Translations under genes and position numbers: made by a program | From: Dysosmobacter sp. | GTDB taxonomy: Bacteria; Bacillota; Clostridia; Oscillospirales; Oscillospiraceae | Length of the DNA stretch: 64,000 bases | Direction: 5' to 3' | NCBI GenBank assembly: GCA_022778785.1 | Contig: JALFSO010000056.1 | Location: forward strand, 1-64,000 | Notes under the pieces: model-generated | Seen by the model: only the letters and a program-made list of their open reading frames with translations | What the model was told of the DNA's origin: nothing | The model's database searches: none | In this document: positions 42,577 to 52,209 of the stretch, in pieces | Layout of the letters: each line of letters begins with the position of its first letter | How positions within the stretch are numbered: the stretch's first letter is position 1

Positions 42577-44088
42577 TCAGCTCCGCTTGCCGGAGTTGGT
42601 GGTATCCTTCAGCAGCACGTCGTGGGCGCCGCCCTCCACGATGGAGACGGAGGACACCAGGGTCAGCTTGGCCTTGTCCCGCAGCTCGGGGATGGACAGG
42701 GCGCCGCAGTTGCACATGGTGGAACGGACCTTGGCCAGGGTGGTGGCCATGCCGTCGGCCAGGGAACCGGCGTAGGGGACGTAGGAGTCCACGCCCTCCT
42801 CGAAGGAGAGCTTGGCGGCGCCGCCCAGATCGTAGCGCTGCCAGTTCCGGGCGCGGGCGCTGCCCTCGCCCCAGTACTCCTTCATATAGCTGCCGCCGAT
42901 GAGCACCTTGGCGGAGGGGGACTCGTCGAACCGGGAGAAGTACCGGCCCAGCATACAGAAGTCCGCGCCCATAGCCAGGGCCAGGGTGATGTGATAGTCC
43001 TGGACGATGCCGCCATCAGCGCAGATGGGCACGTACACGCCGGTCTCCTCAAAGTACTTGTCCCGCTCCCGGGCCACGTCGATGACCGCCGTGGCCTGGC
43101 CGCGGCCGATGCCCTTGGTCTCGCGGGTGATGCAGATGGAGCCGCCGCCGATGCCGATCTTCACGAAGTCGGCCCCGGCGTCCGCCAGGAAGCGGAAGCC
43201 CTCGCCGTCCACCACGTTGCCGGCGCCCACCTTCACGGTGTCGCCGTAGGTCTCCCGGACCCACTCCAGGCAGCGTTTCTGCCAGACGGAATAGCCCTCG
43301 GAGGAGTCCATCACCAGCACGTCGGCGCCGGCCTCCACCAGAGCGGGGACCCGCTCCTTATAGTCACGGGTGTTGATGCCCGCGCCCACCACGTAGCGCT
43401 TCTGGCTGTCCAGCAGCTCCAGGGGGTTGCCCTTGTGGGTGTCATAGTCCTTCCGGAACACGAAAGCCACCAGATGGCCGTCCGCCGTGACGATGGGCAG
43501 AGCGTTGAGCTTCCGGTCCCAGATGATGTCGTTGGCAGTCTTCAGGCTGGTGCCCTCCGGGGCGGTGATGAGCTTCTCCATGGGCGTCATGAACGCAGAC
43601 ACGGGGACGGAGGGGTCCATACGGCTGACGCGGTAGTCCCGGCTGGTGACCAGGCCCAGCAGCTTGCCGGTGCCGGTGCCATCGTCGGTGACGGCCATGG
43701 TGGAGTGGCCGGTGCGCTCCTTCAGAGCCAGCACGTCCGCCAGGGTGTCGGTGGAGCGGAGATTGGAGTCGCTGTACACGAAGCCAGCTTTGTAGGCCTT
43801 GACCTTCCGCACCATCTCCGCCTGCTGCTCGATGGGCTGGGACACATAGATGAAGGCGATGCCGCCCTCACGGGCCAGGGCAATGCCCATCTTCTCACCG
43901 GAAACCGCCTGCATGACGGCGGAGACCATGGGGATGTTCATGGTCAGGGGGCACTCCTCGCCCTTCCGGTACTTCACCACCGGGGTCTTCAGGGACACGT
44001 TGGCGGGAATGCAGTTCTCATCGGAATAGCCGGGCACCAGCAGGTACTCGCTGAAGGTGCGGGAGGGTTCGTTGAAAAAATATGCCAT
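42577..44088 (-). CDS. guaB: IMP dehydrogenase
   Basis: 503 aa. It oxidises IMP to XMP with NAD, the committed step to GMP. The TIM-barrel catalytic loop reads [18 protein letters not shown] (about 313-330), with the Cys318 nucleophile. Two CBS domains are inserted at about 105-225. The usual G-V-G-x-P-Q after the cysteine is G-I-G-R-G-Q here. GAGGTGG lies before the ATG. It lies 193 bp downstream of purL but has its own promoter, so it is a separate purine gene. Confidence 0.93.
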   Translation of the reverse strand: MAYFFNEPSRTFSEYLLVPGYSDENCIPANVSLKTPVVKYRKGEECPLTMNIPMVSAVMQAVSGEKMGIALAREGGIAFIYVSQPIEQQAEMVRKVKAYKAGFVYSDSNLRSTDTLADVLALKERTGHSTMAVTDDGTGTGKLLGLVTSRDYRVSRMDPSVPVSAFMTPMEKLITAPEGTSLKTANDIIWDRKLNALPIVTADGHLVAFVFRKDYDTHKGNPLELLDSQKRYVVGAGINTRDYKERVPALVEAGADVLVMDSSEGYSVWQKRCLEWVRETYGDTVKVGAGNVVDGEGFRFLADAGADFVKIGIGGGSICITRETKGIGRGQATAVIDVARERDKYFEETGVYVPICADGGIVQDYHITLALAMGADFCMLGRYFSRFDESPSAKVLIGGSYMKEYWGEGSARARNWQRYDLGGAAKLSFEEGVDSYVPYAGSLADGMATTLAKVRSTMCNCGALSIPELRDKAKLTLVSSVSIVEGGAHDVLLKDTTNSGKRS

Positions 44089-44129
44089 AGGGCCACCTCA
44101 ATTCTTTCAATTTGCACTGGTTTTGCATT

Positions 44130-44157
44130 AGGATACCACGGATTTCTGAAAAAGCAA
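44130..44157 (-). promoter_or_regulatory. Candidate guaB promoter
   Basis: Minus strand: TTGCTT (44152-44157), 16-bp spacer, TATCCT (44130-44135), about 40 bp upstream of the ATG. Confidence 0.45.
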
Positions 44158-44240
44158 GGCTTTTTTCTCAGCGCTGTCCAAAAATCTTCCGGGCGCCCGG
44201 AACGGCCGCTCCGGAAGACGGGGCATCGCGCCATATTCCA

Positions 44241-44273
44241 TTCCGCGGGCCGCCGTCACGGCGGCCCGCGGAA
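44241..44273 (-). terminator. Long GC hairpin after purL
   Basis: 16-bp perfect inverted repeat centred at 44257, 8 nt downstream of the purL stop. There is no T-run, so it may act as an mRNA 3' end or a weak terminator of the purine operon. Confidence 0.6.
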
Positions 44274-44281
44274 GCAGGACG

Positions 44282-47200
44282 TTAAATATCAAAGTACGCC
44301 TTGGCGGACTCAAACAGATGGAGATCATAGTCGCCGGGGACGTTGCGATACAGCTCCCGGCCCACGCGCTCGGCGTGGCCCATCTTGCCCAGGACCCGGC
44401 CGTCGGGAGAGGTGATGCCCTCCACGGCCCAGACAGAGGCGTTGGGGTTGAAGTCCACGTCCATGGTGGGCGCGCTGTCCAGATCCACGTACTGGGTGGC
44501 GATCTGGCCGTTCTCCGCCAGCTTCGCCAGCAGCTCCTCAGAGCACAGGAACCGGCCCTCGCCGTGGGAGATGGGCACGCTGACCACGTCGCCCACGTTC
44601 ACCTTGGCCAGCCACGGAGAGCGGTTGGAGGCGATGCGGGTGCGGACGATCTTGGACTGATGGCGGCCGATGACGTTGTAGGTCAGGGTGGGGCAGGTCT
44701 CGTCGGTGTCCCGGATCTCGCCGTAGGGCACCAGACCCAACTTGATCAGGGCCTGGAAGCCGTTGCAGATGCCCAGCATCAGGCCGTCCCGGCCGTTCAG
44801 CAGGTCCATGGTGGCGTCCTTCACCGAGGGGTTGCGGAAGAAGGCGGTGATGAACTTGCCGGAGCCGTCGGGCTCGTCGCCGCCGGAGAAGCCGCCGGGG
44901 ACGAAGATGATCTGGCTGTCCCGGGCCGCGGCGGCGAACCGGGCGGCGGAGGCCGCCACACCCGCGGCGGACTGGTTGTTCAGCACCAGGATCTCCGGGA
45001 TCAGACCGGCCCGGGAGACGGCCTGGGCGCTGTCATACTCACAGTTGGTGCCGGGGAACACGGGGATCAGCACCTTGGGACGGGCGATGCCCACCTTGGG
45101 GGCGGCCCGGGTGAAGGCGGGGGCCTCCAGTACGGGGACGGGGGACTGGTCCGCCGGGGTGCGGTTGGGATACACATCCTCCAGAACGGTCTCGTTGAGG
45201 GACAGCAGCTCGTCAATGGAGGCAGAATCTTTGCCGATGGTGATGACGGCTTCGGAAGTGGTATGGCCGATGAGGGTGCCTTCGGAGACCTCCTCCGTCA
45301 GCTCCGCCACGATCATGCCGGGGCAGGAGCCGTACCAGGGGGCGCCGGCCTCCGGCACGGCGGCAAAGCCCATGCGGTTGCCGAAGGACATGTTCATGAC
45401 GGCCTCGGCCACGCCGTTTTCCACGGCCCAAGCGGCCTTCACCTTGCCCTGGGCGCAGAGGGCCTGGAAGGACTCCCAGGCGCCGCGGCAGGCGGCGTAA
45501 TCGCCGAAGGAGCCGGTGCCGAACAGGTAGACGGGATGACCCGCCTCCTTGAACTCGGGAGACAGCACCTTGCTCGCCGTGGAGGGGGCGATGGCGAAGG
45601 AGACCAGCGTGGGAGGCACGTCCAGATCCAGGAAGGAGCCGGACATGGAGTCCTTGCCGCCGATGGCGGCGATCTCCAGAGAGAGCTGGGCGTCCAGCGC
45701 GCCCAGCAGGGCGGAGAAGGGCTTGCCCCAGCGGGCGGGGTCCTCCCGCAGCTTCTCGAAGTACTCCTGGAAGGTGAGATAGGCGTCGTGATAGTCGCAG
45801 CCCGCGGCCACCAGCTTCGCCACGGAGGTGATGACGCTGGCCTGGGCGCCGGTGTAGGGATCGGCGCTCATCCACTCCGGATCGAAGCCCCAGGCCATGA
45901 CGGAGCAGGTGTCCGTTTCCTGGCCCGGCAGCACCGGCAGCAGCGCCGCCATGGACTGGGCGGGGGTGCGCTGGGTTTTGCCGCCGAAGGGCATCAGCAC
46001 GGAACCGGCGCCGATGGTGGCGTCGAACCGCTCGGCCAGACCCCTGCGGGAGGCGGACTTCAGGCTGGCGGCCACCGTCCGCAGATCGCCCTCGCCCGTG
46101 AAGCCCAGCGGGCGGCGGGTCTCCGGCACGGACACGGCGGTGTGCTTCACAGCGCCGTTGGTGTCCAGGAAGGCGCGGCTCAGGTCCACGATGACGTGGC
46201 CCTGCCAGCGCATGACCATCCGGGGGCTCTCGGTGACAACGGCCACACGGTAGGCCTCCAGATTCTCCCGCTCCGCGGCATCGATGAAGGCCTGGGCGTC
46301 GGCGGGGGAGACCACCACGGCCATGCGCTCCTGGCTCTCGGAGATGGCCAGCTCGGTGCCGTCCAGGCCCTCATACTTCTTCCGGACCTTGTCCAGATCG
46401 ATGTCCAGACCGTCGGCCAGCTCGCCGATGGCCACGGACACGCCGCCGGCGCCGAAGTCGTTGCAGCGCTTGATGAGCTTGGTGACGCTGCCGTCCCGGA
46501 ATAGGCGCTGGATCTTCCGCTCCTCCGGGGCGTTGCCCTTCTGGACCTCGGAGGCCATGGTCACCAGGGACTTGCGGTTGTGGCTCTTGGAGGAGCCGGT
46601 GGCGCCGCCGATGCCGTCACGGCCGGTGCGGCCGCCCAGCAGGATCACCACGTCGCCGGGGGCGGGACGCTCCCGGACCACATTCTCAGCGGGGGCGGCG
46701 CCTACCACGGCGCCGACCTCCAGGTGCTTGGCGACATAGCCGGGGTGATAGACCTCGGAGACGATGCCCGTGGCAAGGCCAATCTGGTTGCCGTAGGAGG
46801 AATAGCCCGCCGCGGCGGTCTGGGCCAGCTTCCGCTGGGGCAGCTTGCCCGGGATGGTGTCCGCCACCGGCGTGCGGGGATCGCCGCAGCCGGTGAGACG
46901 CATGGCCTGATAGACGTAGGCCCGGCCAGACAGGGGATCCCGGATGCAGCCGCCGATGCAGGTGGCGGCTCCGCCGAAGGGTTCGATCTCCGTGGGATGG
47001 TTGTGGGTCTCGTTCTTGAACATCAGGAGCCAGTCCTGCTTCTCACCGTCCACCGTGGCGGTGACGTGGATGGAGCAGGCGTTGATCTCCTCGCTCTGGT
47101 CCAGATTCTGGAGCAGACCCTGCTTTTTCAGCGCCTTGGCGCCGATGGTGGCCATGTCCATCAGGGTCTGGGGCCGGCCGGCGGCCTTCTCCGCACCGTA

Positions 47201-47968
47201 GACGGCCTCCCGGGCGGTGAGATAGCGGTCATAGGCGGCCTTCACCTCCGGGTCCAGGATCTCCACGGAGTCGATGTGGGTGGAGAAGGTGGTGTGGCGG
47301 CAGTGGTCGGACCAGTAGGTGTCCACCACACGGACCTCCGTGATGGTGGGGTCCCGGTGTTCGTCGTCCCGGAAGTGGGCCTGAAGGAATTTCAGGTCGT
47401 CCAAATCCATGGCCAGGCCCAGCTTGTCCAGCAGGGCGGCCAGGCCCGCCTCGTCCAGGGAGATGAAGCCGGTGATGGTCTCAACGGTGGTGGGCACGTC
47501 GTACTCCACGTGCAGGGTCTCCACGGCGTCCAGAGACGCCTCCCGGGCCTCCACGGGGTTGATGACGTACCGCTTGATCTTCTCCACGTCCTCCGGAGAC
47601 ACCGCACCCTCCAGCAGGTAGACCTTGGCCGTGCGGACCGCGGGACGGTCCGCCTGGGTCATCAGCTGGATGCACTGGCTGGCGGAGTCGGCCCGCTGGT
47701 CGAACTGACCGGGGAGATATTCCACGGCGAACACGGGGCCTTCATTGGCGGGCAGCTCCTCACAGGCGTCGTCCACCTGGGGCTCGGAAAACACCGTCCG
47801 CACCGCCCGCTGGAAGGTCTCCTCGTCCAGACCCTCCACGTCGTAGCGGTTCAGGACCCGCAGGCCCGTCAGGGCGGTGATGCCCAGAAGGGAGCGCAGC
47901 TCATTGAGAAGACCGGCTGCCTCCTGGCGCAGACCCTGTTTTTTCTCTACATAGATCCGTCTTACCAT
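44282..47968 (-). CDS. purL: Phosphoribosylformylglycinamidine synthase, large single-chain form
   Basis: 1228 aa. It converts FGAR to FGAM with ATP and glutamine. This is the fused form with N-terminal PurS-like and linker regions, the double synthetase core (motifs TYWSDHCRHTTFST near 225 and FKNETHNHPTEIEPFGGAA near 312) and a C-terminal glutaminase (about 965-1228: GTNCEYDSA, nucleophile in GICNGFQAL and the His in SHGEGRF). Many Firmicutes use separate PurS, PurQ and PurL, so the fused form is notable but known in clostridia. It is the last gene of the operon; purD ends directly before its ATG. Confidence 0.95.
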   Translation of the reverse strand: MVRRIYVEKKQGLRQEAAGLLNELRSLLGITALTGLRVLNRYDVEGLDEETFQRAVRTVFSEPQVDDACEELPANEGPVFAVEYLPGQFDQRADSASQCIQLMTQADRPAVRTAKVYLLEGAVSPEDVEKIKRYVINPVEAREASLDAVETLHVEYDVPTTVETITGFISLDEAGLAALLDKLGLAMDLDDLKFLQAHFRDDEHRDPTITEVRVVDTYWSDHCRHTTFSTHIDSVEILDPEVKAAYDRYLTAREAVYGAEKAAGRPQTLMDMATIGAKALKKQGLLQNLDQSEEINACSIHVTATVDGEKQDWLLMFKNETHNHPTEIEPFGGAATCIGGCIRDPLSGRAYVYQAMRLTGCGDPRTPVADTIPGKLPQRKLAQTAAAGYSSYGNQIGLATGIVSEVYHPGYVAKHLEVGAVVGAAPAENVVRERPAPGDVVILLGGRTGRDGIGGATGSSKSHNRKSLVTMASEVQKGNAPEERKIQRLFRDGSVTKLIKRCNDFGAGGVSVAIGELADGLDIDLDKVRKKYEGLDGTELAISESQERMAVVVSPADAQAFIDAAERENLEAYRVAVVTESPRMVMRWQGHVIVDLSRAFLDTNGAVKHTAVSVPETRRPLGFTGEGDLRTVAASLKSASRRGLAERFDATIGAGSVLMPFGGKTQRTPAQSMAALLPVLPGQETDTCSVMAWGFDPEWMSADPYTGAQASVITSVAKLVAAGCDYHDAYLTFQEYFEKLREDPARWGKPFSALLGALDAQLSLEIAAIGGKDSMSGSFLDLDVPPTLVSFAIAPSTASKVLSPEFKEAGHPVYLFGTGSFGDYAACRGAWESFQALCAQGKVKAAWAVENGVAEAVMNMSFGNRMGFAAVPEAGAPWYGSCPGMIVAELTEEVSEGTLIGHTTSEAVITIGKDSASIDELLSLNETVLEDVYPNRTPADQSPVPVLEAPAFTRAAPKVGIARPKVLIPVFPGTNCEYDSAQAVSRAGLIPEILVLNNQSAAGVAASAARFAAAARDSQIIFVPGGFSGGDEPDGSGKFITAFFRNPSVKDATMDLLNGRDGLMLGICNGFQALIKLGLVPYGEIRDTDETCPTLTYNVIGRHQSKIVRTRIASNRSPWLAKVNVGDVVSVPISHGEGRFLCSEELLAKLAENGQIATQYVDLDSAPTMDVDFNPNASVWAVEGITSPDGRVLGKMGHAERVGRELYRNVPGDYDLHLFESAKAYFDI

Positions 47969-49252
47969 TTATCGTTCCTCCAATGCGGCCAGCGCGCGGC
48001 GGCCAATGTCGTGACGCATGTAGGCGCCCTCAAAATGGATGGTCGCCGCGGCGGCGTAGGCGTCCTTCAGCGCCTCTCTCAGCGTGGGAGCGGCGGCGGT
48101 GACGCCCAGAACCCGTCCGCCGTTGGTGACCAGCTCGCCGCTCTCCGTCAGCTTGTCGCCGGCGTGATAGACGGTGACGTTCTCCGGCAGGGAGGCGGGG
48201 AAGGTTATGACCTTGCCCTTCTCATAGTGGCTGGGATAGCCGCCGGAGGCCAGAATGACGCAGGCGGCGGCGCCATCGTGCCATTCCACCTTCAGGTCGC
48301 CCAGGGTCCTGTTTTCCACCGCCTGCATGACGGTCAGCAGGTCGGTCTTCAGCAGGGGCAGAACCACCTGGGTCTCCGGGTCGCCGAAGCGGCAGTTGTA
48401 CTCGATGACCTTGGGGCCGTCGGGGGTCAGCATCAGGCCGAAGTACAGGCAGCCCTGGAAGGGGCAGCCCTCGGCCCGCATGGCCGCCAGGGTGGGCAGG
48501 AAGATGGTGTCCATGCACACCTGGGCGATCTCCGGGGTGTAGCAGGGGTTGGGGGCCACGGTGCCCATGCCGCCGGTGTTGAGGCCGGTGTCGCCGTCCC
48601 CGGCCCGCTTGTGGTCCATGGAGGACACCATGAGGGCGATGGCGGTGCCGTCGGTGAAGGCCAGAACGGACACCTCCGGTCCGGTGAGGAACGCCTCCAC
48701 CACGATCTCGTTGCCGGAGGCGCCGAAGACCTTGTCCTCCATGATGGTTTTCACGGCGTCCTCCGCCTCCTGGAGGTTCTGGGGAATCAGCACGCCCTTG
48801 CCCAGGGCCAGGCCGTCGGCCTTGATGACGATGGGGAAGGAGGCGTCCTTCAGATACGCCAGCGCCTTGGCGGGATCGTCGAAGACCTCGTAGCGGGCGG
48901 TGGGGATGCCGTATTTTTTCATCAGGTTTTTGGAGAACACCTTGCTGCTCTCAATGCGGGCGGCCTTGGCGTCAGGGCCGAAGCAGGGAATGCCCGCCTC
49001 ATGGAGCCGGTCCACGCAGCCCAGAGCCAGGGGATCGTCCGGGGCCACCACTGCGAAATCAATGGCGTGGGACTTGGCGAAGTCCACGATGGCGAGAATA
49101 TCTTTGGCGCCGATCTCCGGGACGCAGACCGCGTCCTGGGCGATGCCGCCGTTGCCCGGCAGGGCGTAGATGGTCTCCACCGCCGGGTTCTCTTTTAATT
49201 TCTTGATAATGGCGTGTTCGCGGCCACCGCCGCCGACGACCAGAAGATTCAT
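47969..49252 (-). CDS. purD: Phosphoribosylamine-glycine ligase
   Basis: 427 aa from the ATG at 49252 (AAAGGG about 10 nt upstream). It joins phosphoribosylamine, glycine and ATP to GAR. The N-terminus is LVVGGGGREHAI, the ATP-grasp motif KADGLALGKGV lies at about 141-151 and PNPCYTPE near 240. The stop codon touches the purL start (TAAATG), so purL is coupled to it. Upstream it is separated from the AICAR formyltransferase gene by the 413-bp S23 cassette. Confidence 0.95.
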   Translation of the reverse strand: MNLLVVGGGGREHAIIKKLKENPAVETIYALPGNGGIAQDAVCVPEIGAKDILAIVDFAKSHAIDFAVVAPDDPLALGCVDRLHEAGIPCFGPDAKAARIESSKVFSKNLMKKYGIPTARYEVFDDPAKALAYLKDASFPIVIKADGLALGKGVLIPQNLQEAEDAVKTIMEDKVFGASGNEIVVEAFLTGPEVSVLAFTDGTAIALMVSSMDHKRAGDGDTGLNTGGMGTVAPNPCYTPEIAQVCMDTIFLPTLAAMRAEGCPFQGCLYFGLMLTPDGPKVIEYNCRFGDPETQVVLPLLKTDLLTVMQAVENRTLGDLKVEWHDGAAACVILASGGYPSHYEKGKVITFPASLPENVTVYHAGDKLTESGELVTNGGRVLGVTAAAPTLREALKDAYAAAATIHFEGAYMRHDIGRRALAALEER

Positions 49253-49274
49253 CTTGTCACAACCCTTTCTTCTC

Positions 49275-49687
49275 AATTAGGAATTAGGAGTTAGGAATTA
49301 GGAATTGTTCCATCACGAACGGATTTGGTGATAGACGAGAGAAGTCTGCGAAGCTCTTCGCAATCCTGATAGAGGGATTGATATTCAGCGGAAGTCAGAT
49401 CATCGCAGGAGAAGAGAAGTTCCAGCCAATAAAGTGTCTCGGCGCATTCTTTCAGCGCGATATACAGCTTGTTCAGAAAATCCTTCCGGCTGCTTCCATA
49501 CTGCGCTTCCGCAATATTCGCGCCGATACTGGTGCCGCTGCGAAGGAGCTGCTTGGAGAGGACGAATTCCTTCTTTTCATCGCACAGATACCGATAGACC
49601 AGCACAATCCGTTTCGCAAACGCCAGACTCTTGCTCCGGATCTCGTTCTCCCTCAATTCTTAACTCCTCATTCCTAATTCCTAATTC
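49275..49687. mobile_element. S23 cassette bounded by heptad inverted repeats
   Basis: A 413-bp insert filling almost the whole gap between two purine genes. The left end (49275-49306) is four and a half AATTAGG-type heptads. The right end (49655-49687) reads as the same heptads on the other strand (AATTAGG, AATTAGG, AATGAGG, AGTTAAG, AATT). Between them lies one S23 gene, in operon direction. The left end is identical over 32 bp to 20219-20250. The insert is AT-richer than its neighbours. No transposase or integrase. Confidence 0.8.
49291..49656 (-). CDS. Four-helix bundle protein of the S23 family
   Basis: 121 aa, a typical S23/IVP protein: RENEIRSKSLAFAKRIV opening helix 1, then QLLRSGTSIGANIAEA (about 36-51), KDFLNKLYIALKECAETLYWL (about 59-79) and a final helix. 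Relatives lie in intervening sequences of 23S rRNA genes and elsewhere; function unknown, with a proposed RNA or avd-like diversity-element partner role. The start is a TTG at 49656 and its Shine-Dalgarno (GAGGAG) lies within the right repeat; the last residues TIPNS and the stop are coded by the left repeat. So the ORF spans exactly repeat to repeat. Confidence 0.85.
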   Translation of the reverse strand: MRENEIRSKSLAFAKRIVLVYRYLCDEKKEFVLSKQLLRSGTSIGANIAEAQYGSSRKDFLNKLYIALKECAETLYWLELLFSCDDLTSAEYQSLYQDCEELRRLLSSITKSVRDGTIPNS

Positions 49688-49689
49688 TT

Positions 49690-50868
49690 TTAGTGGTGGA
49701 ACAATCTCATCCCCGTGAAGCACATAGTGATGCCGTACTTGTTGGCCGTGGCAATGACGTGGTCGTCCCGGATGCTTCCGCCGGGCTCCACGATGTACTG
49801 CACGCCGCTCTTCCGGGCCCGCTCCACGTTGTCGCCGAAGGGGAAGAACGCGTCGCTGCCCACGGTGACGCCGGACTGGGTGGCGATCCACGCCTTTTTC
49901 TCCTCAGCGGTCAGCACCTCGGGCTTCACCTTGAAGGTATTCTGCCACACGCCGTCCGCCAGAATGTCCTCGTACTCGTCGGAGGTGTAGATGTCGATGG
50001 CGTTGTCCCGGTCCGGGCGGCGGATGCCGTCCACGAACTGGAGGCCCATGACCTTGGGATGGTGGCGCATCCACCAGTTGTCCGCCTTCTGGCCCGCCAG
50101 ACGGGTGCAGTGGATGCGGCTCTGCTGGCCGGCGCCCACGCCGATGGCCTGACCGTCCTTCACGTAGCAGACGGAGTTGGACTGGGTGTATTTCAGGGTG
50201 ATCAGGGCCACGATCATGTCAGTCTTAGCGCTGTCGGGCAGATCGTGATTCTCCGTGACGATGTTGTCCAGCAGAGAGGCGTCGATGCGGTAGTTGTTGC
50301 GGCCCTGCTCAAAGGTGACGCCGAACACGTCCTTGGTTTCCACCGCGGCGGGGACGTAGGCCGGGTCGATCTGTACCACGTTGTAGCCGCCCTTTTTCTT
50401 GGTCTTCAGGATCTCCAGCGCCTCGTCGGTGTAGCCGGGGGCGATGACGCCGTCGGACACCTCGCCCTTCAGATACAGCGCCGTGGCGGCGTCACAGGTG
50501 TCGGACAGGGCCGCCCAGTCGCCGTAGGAGCACAGGCGGTCGGCGCCCCGGGCCCGGATGTAGGCACAGGCAATGGGGCTCAGCTCCGCGCCCTCCTCCA
50601 CGAAGTAGATCTTCCGGTCCTCATCGCTGAGGGGCAGGCCTACGGCGGCGCCGGCGGGGGAGACGTGCTTGAAGCTGGCGGCGGAGGGCAGGCCGGTGGC
50701 CTCCTTCAGCTCTTTTACCAGCTGCCAGGAGTTCAGGGCGTCCAGCAGGTTGATATAGCCCGGGCGGCCGTTGAGGACCGTGATGGGCAGCTCAGCGCCG
50801 TCCCGCAGGAAGACGCGGGCGGGCTTCTGATTGGGGTTGCAGCCGTATTTCAGTTCCAGTTCCTTCAT
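49690..50868 (-). CDS. Phosphoribosylaminoimidazolecarboxamide formyltransferase, stand-alone
   Basis: 392 aa. It transfers a formyl group from 10-formyl-THF to AICAR to give FAICAR. It corresponds to the C-terminal transformylase half of PurH: KYGCNPNQKPA at the N-terminus, FKHVSPAG with the catalytic Lys-His (about 67-74), and the C-terminal region SDAFFPFGDNVERA and EPGGSIRDD. The MGS-like cyclohydrolase half is missing, and a separate PurO-type gene lies 19 nt upstream in the operon. Its stop is 2 bp from the S23 cassette. Confidence 0.93.
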   Translation of the reverse strand: MKELELKYGCNPNQKPARVFLRDGAELPITVLNGRPGYINLLDALNSWQLVKELKEATGLPSAASFKHVSPAGAAVGLPLSDEDRKIYFVEEGAELSPIACAYIRARGADRLCSYGDWAALSDTCDAATALYLKGEVSDGVIAPGYTDEALEILKTKKKGGYNVVQIDPAYVPAAVETKDVFGVTFEQGRNNYRIDASLLDNIVTENHDLPDSAKTDMIVALITLKYTQSNSVCYVKDGQAIGVGAGQQSRIHCTRLAGQKADNWWMRHHPKVMGLQFVDGIRRPDRDNAIDIYTSDEYEDILADGVWQNTFKVKPEVLTAEEKKAWIATQSGVTVGSDAFFPFGDNVERARKSGVQYIVEPGGSIRDDHVIATANKYGITMCFTGMRLFHH

Positions 50869-50887
50869 TTCGGATGCTCCTTACCAA

Positions 50888-51598
50888 TTACTGATGTTTG
50901 TTGAGGATGCGCTGCCGGAAGGTCCGGGTCTCCAGATCCGTGTAGCGCACAAAGAGGGAGATCTTGTTGTCAGCGTCCAGGCTGGCCCACAGCTCGTCGG
51001 TGAAGGCGTCCATATCGCCGCCGATGGCTACCCGCTCCGGCTCCCCCTGGAAGGTGGGGATGGGGCTGCCGTTGCACACGTAGGTGTGCAGGAAGTGGCC
51101 TACGCCGGGGAGGGCGGGATACTCGAAGGTCTGGCGGGCGCAGGCGGAGCCCTCCGGGTCGGCGGACTTCAGGATGGACAGCTTGTAGCTGCCGTCGGGG
51201 CTCAGCAGGCCGGAGATGCGGGGGGTCCAGTTGGGGCCGTCCGGCTCGAATTCACGAGTCCGCAGGGCCTGCTCCATGGGAAGGCCCCGCTCCAGAAACT
51301 CCAGGATGGTGTCGGTCTGGTCGCCGTTGGTGACGATGAGGCCTCGGCCCACCTCCCGGACGGGATGGTAGATGATGAGACTGGGGTCCTCCAGCTTGGA
51401 GGGATCGTAGGCCTCCGTGCGGATGCCGTCGGGCTCCTGAATGAAGACCCGGTTGCGGCTGTTCTCGCTGCGGCCCATGATGAAGTACGCGGCCACGGAC
51501 TGCTTTCCGTCGGGCGTCATGCCCAGCACGATGCCCCGGCCGGGATAGGAATTGGACCGGAGCTTTTCGGCAAGAGAGCCGATCTCATAGACGTTCAT
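50888..51598 (-). CDS. purO: IMP cyclohydrolase, PurO-like
   Basis: 236 aa of the IMP_cyclohyd family (archaeal PurO fold), closing FAICAR to IMP. The start NPYPGRGIV-like segment (NSYPGRGIVLGM, about 16-27), the SENSRNRVF block (about 44-52) and IVTNGDQTDTI (about 89-99) match clostridial members of this family. It replaces the N-terminal half of bifunctional PurH, which is absent. Its ATG overlaps the purN stop by one base (TGATG). It lies 19 nt before the AICAR formyltransferase gene, which supplies its substrate. Confidence 0.88.
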   Translation of the reverse strand: MNVYEIGSLAEKLRSNSYPGRGIVLGMTPDGKQSVAAYFIMGRSENSRNRVFIQEPDGIRTEAYDPSKLEDPSLIIYHPVREVGRGLIVTNGDQTDTILEFLERGLPMEQALRTREFEPDGPNWTPRISGLLSPDGSYKLSILKSADPEGSACARQTFEYPALPGVGHFLHTYVCNGSPIPTFQGEPERVAIGGDMDAFTDELWASLDADNKISLFVRYTDLETRTFRQRILNKHQ

Positions 51599-52209
51599 CA
51601 CGCATTCTCCTTTTCCTTGACGAGTTGGGCGGCCACCAGTTCCGCCGCCTGGGGCAGCAGGACCCATTCCGCCTGCTCCATGACCCGCTTCTGAAGGACC
51701 TCCGGCGTGTCGTCCGGCAGCACCTCCACCGCCTTTTGCAGCAGGATGCGGCCGCCGTCGGGGACCTCGTTGACGAAGTGGACGGTGGCGCCGGTGACCT
51801 TGACGCCCTTGGCAAGGGCCGCCTCGTGGACCTTCAGTCCGTAGAAGCCCTTGCCGCAGAAGGAGGGGATCAGGGAGGGATGGATGTTCAGAATGCGGTC
51901 CGGCCACCGGCGGACGAAGTCCGCCGACAGGATGGACAGGAAGCCGGCCAGGACGATCATGTCCACATCGCGGGCCTCCAGCTCCCGGGTGAGGGCGGCC
52001 TCAAAGTCCGCCTGACTGACGCCCTTCTTGAGGACGCAGACGCCGGGGACGCCGTGGTTCTTCGCCCGCTCCAGGGCGTAGGCGCCGGGGTTGTTGGACA
52101 CCACCAGGACGATCTCCCCGTGGGGGATGTGCCCGGCCTCCTGGGCCAGCAGCAGATGCTCCAGGTTGGTGCCGCCGCCGGAGACCAGGACGGCGATGCG
52201 GCTCAGCAT
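51598..52209 (-). CDS. purN: Phosphoribosylglycinamide formyltransferase
   Basis: 203 aa. It formylates GAR with 10-formyl-THF. The N-terminus is [16 protein letters not shown], with catalytic residues seen in [10 protein letters not shown] (about 106-115: Asn, His) and the Asp in the [11 protein letters not shown] loop (about 140-148). It overlaps purM by 7 nt and purO by 1 nt. Confidence 0.95.
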   Translation of the reverse strand: MLSRIAVLVSGGGTNLEHLLLAQEAGHIPHGEIVLVVSNNPGAYALERAKNHGVPGVCVLKKGVSQADFEAALTRELEARDVDMIVLAGFLSILSADFVRRWPDRILNIHPSLIPSFCGKGFYGLKVHEAALAKGVKVTGATVHFVNEVPDGGRILLQKAVEVLPDDTPEVLQKRVMEQAEWVLLPQAAELVAAQLVKEKENA

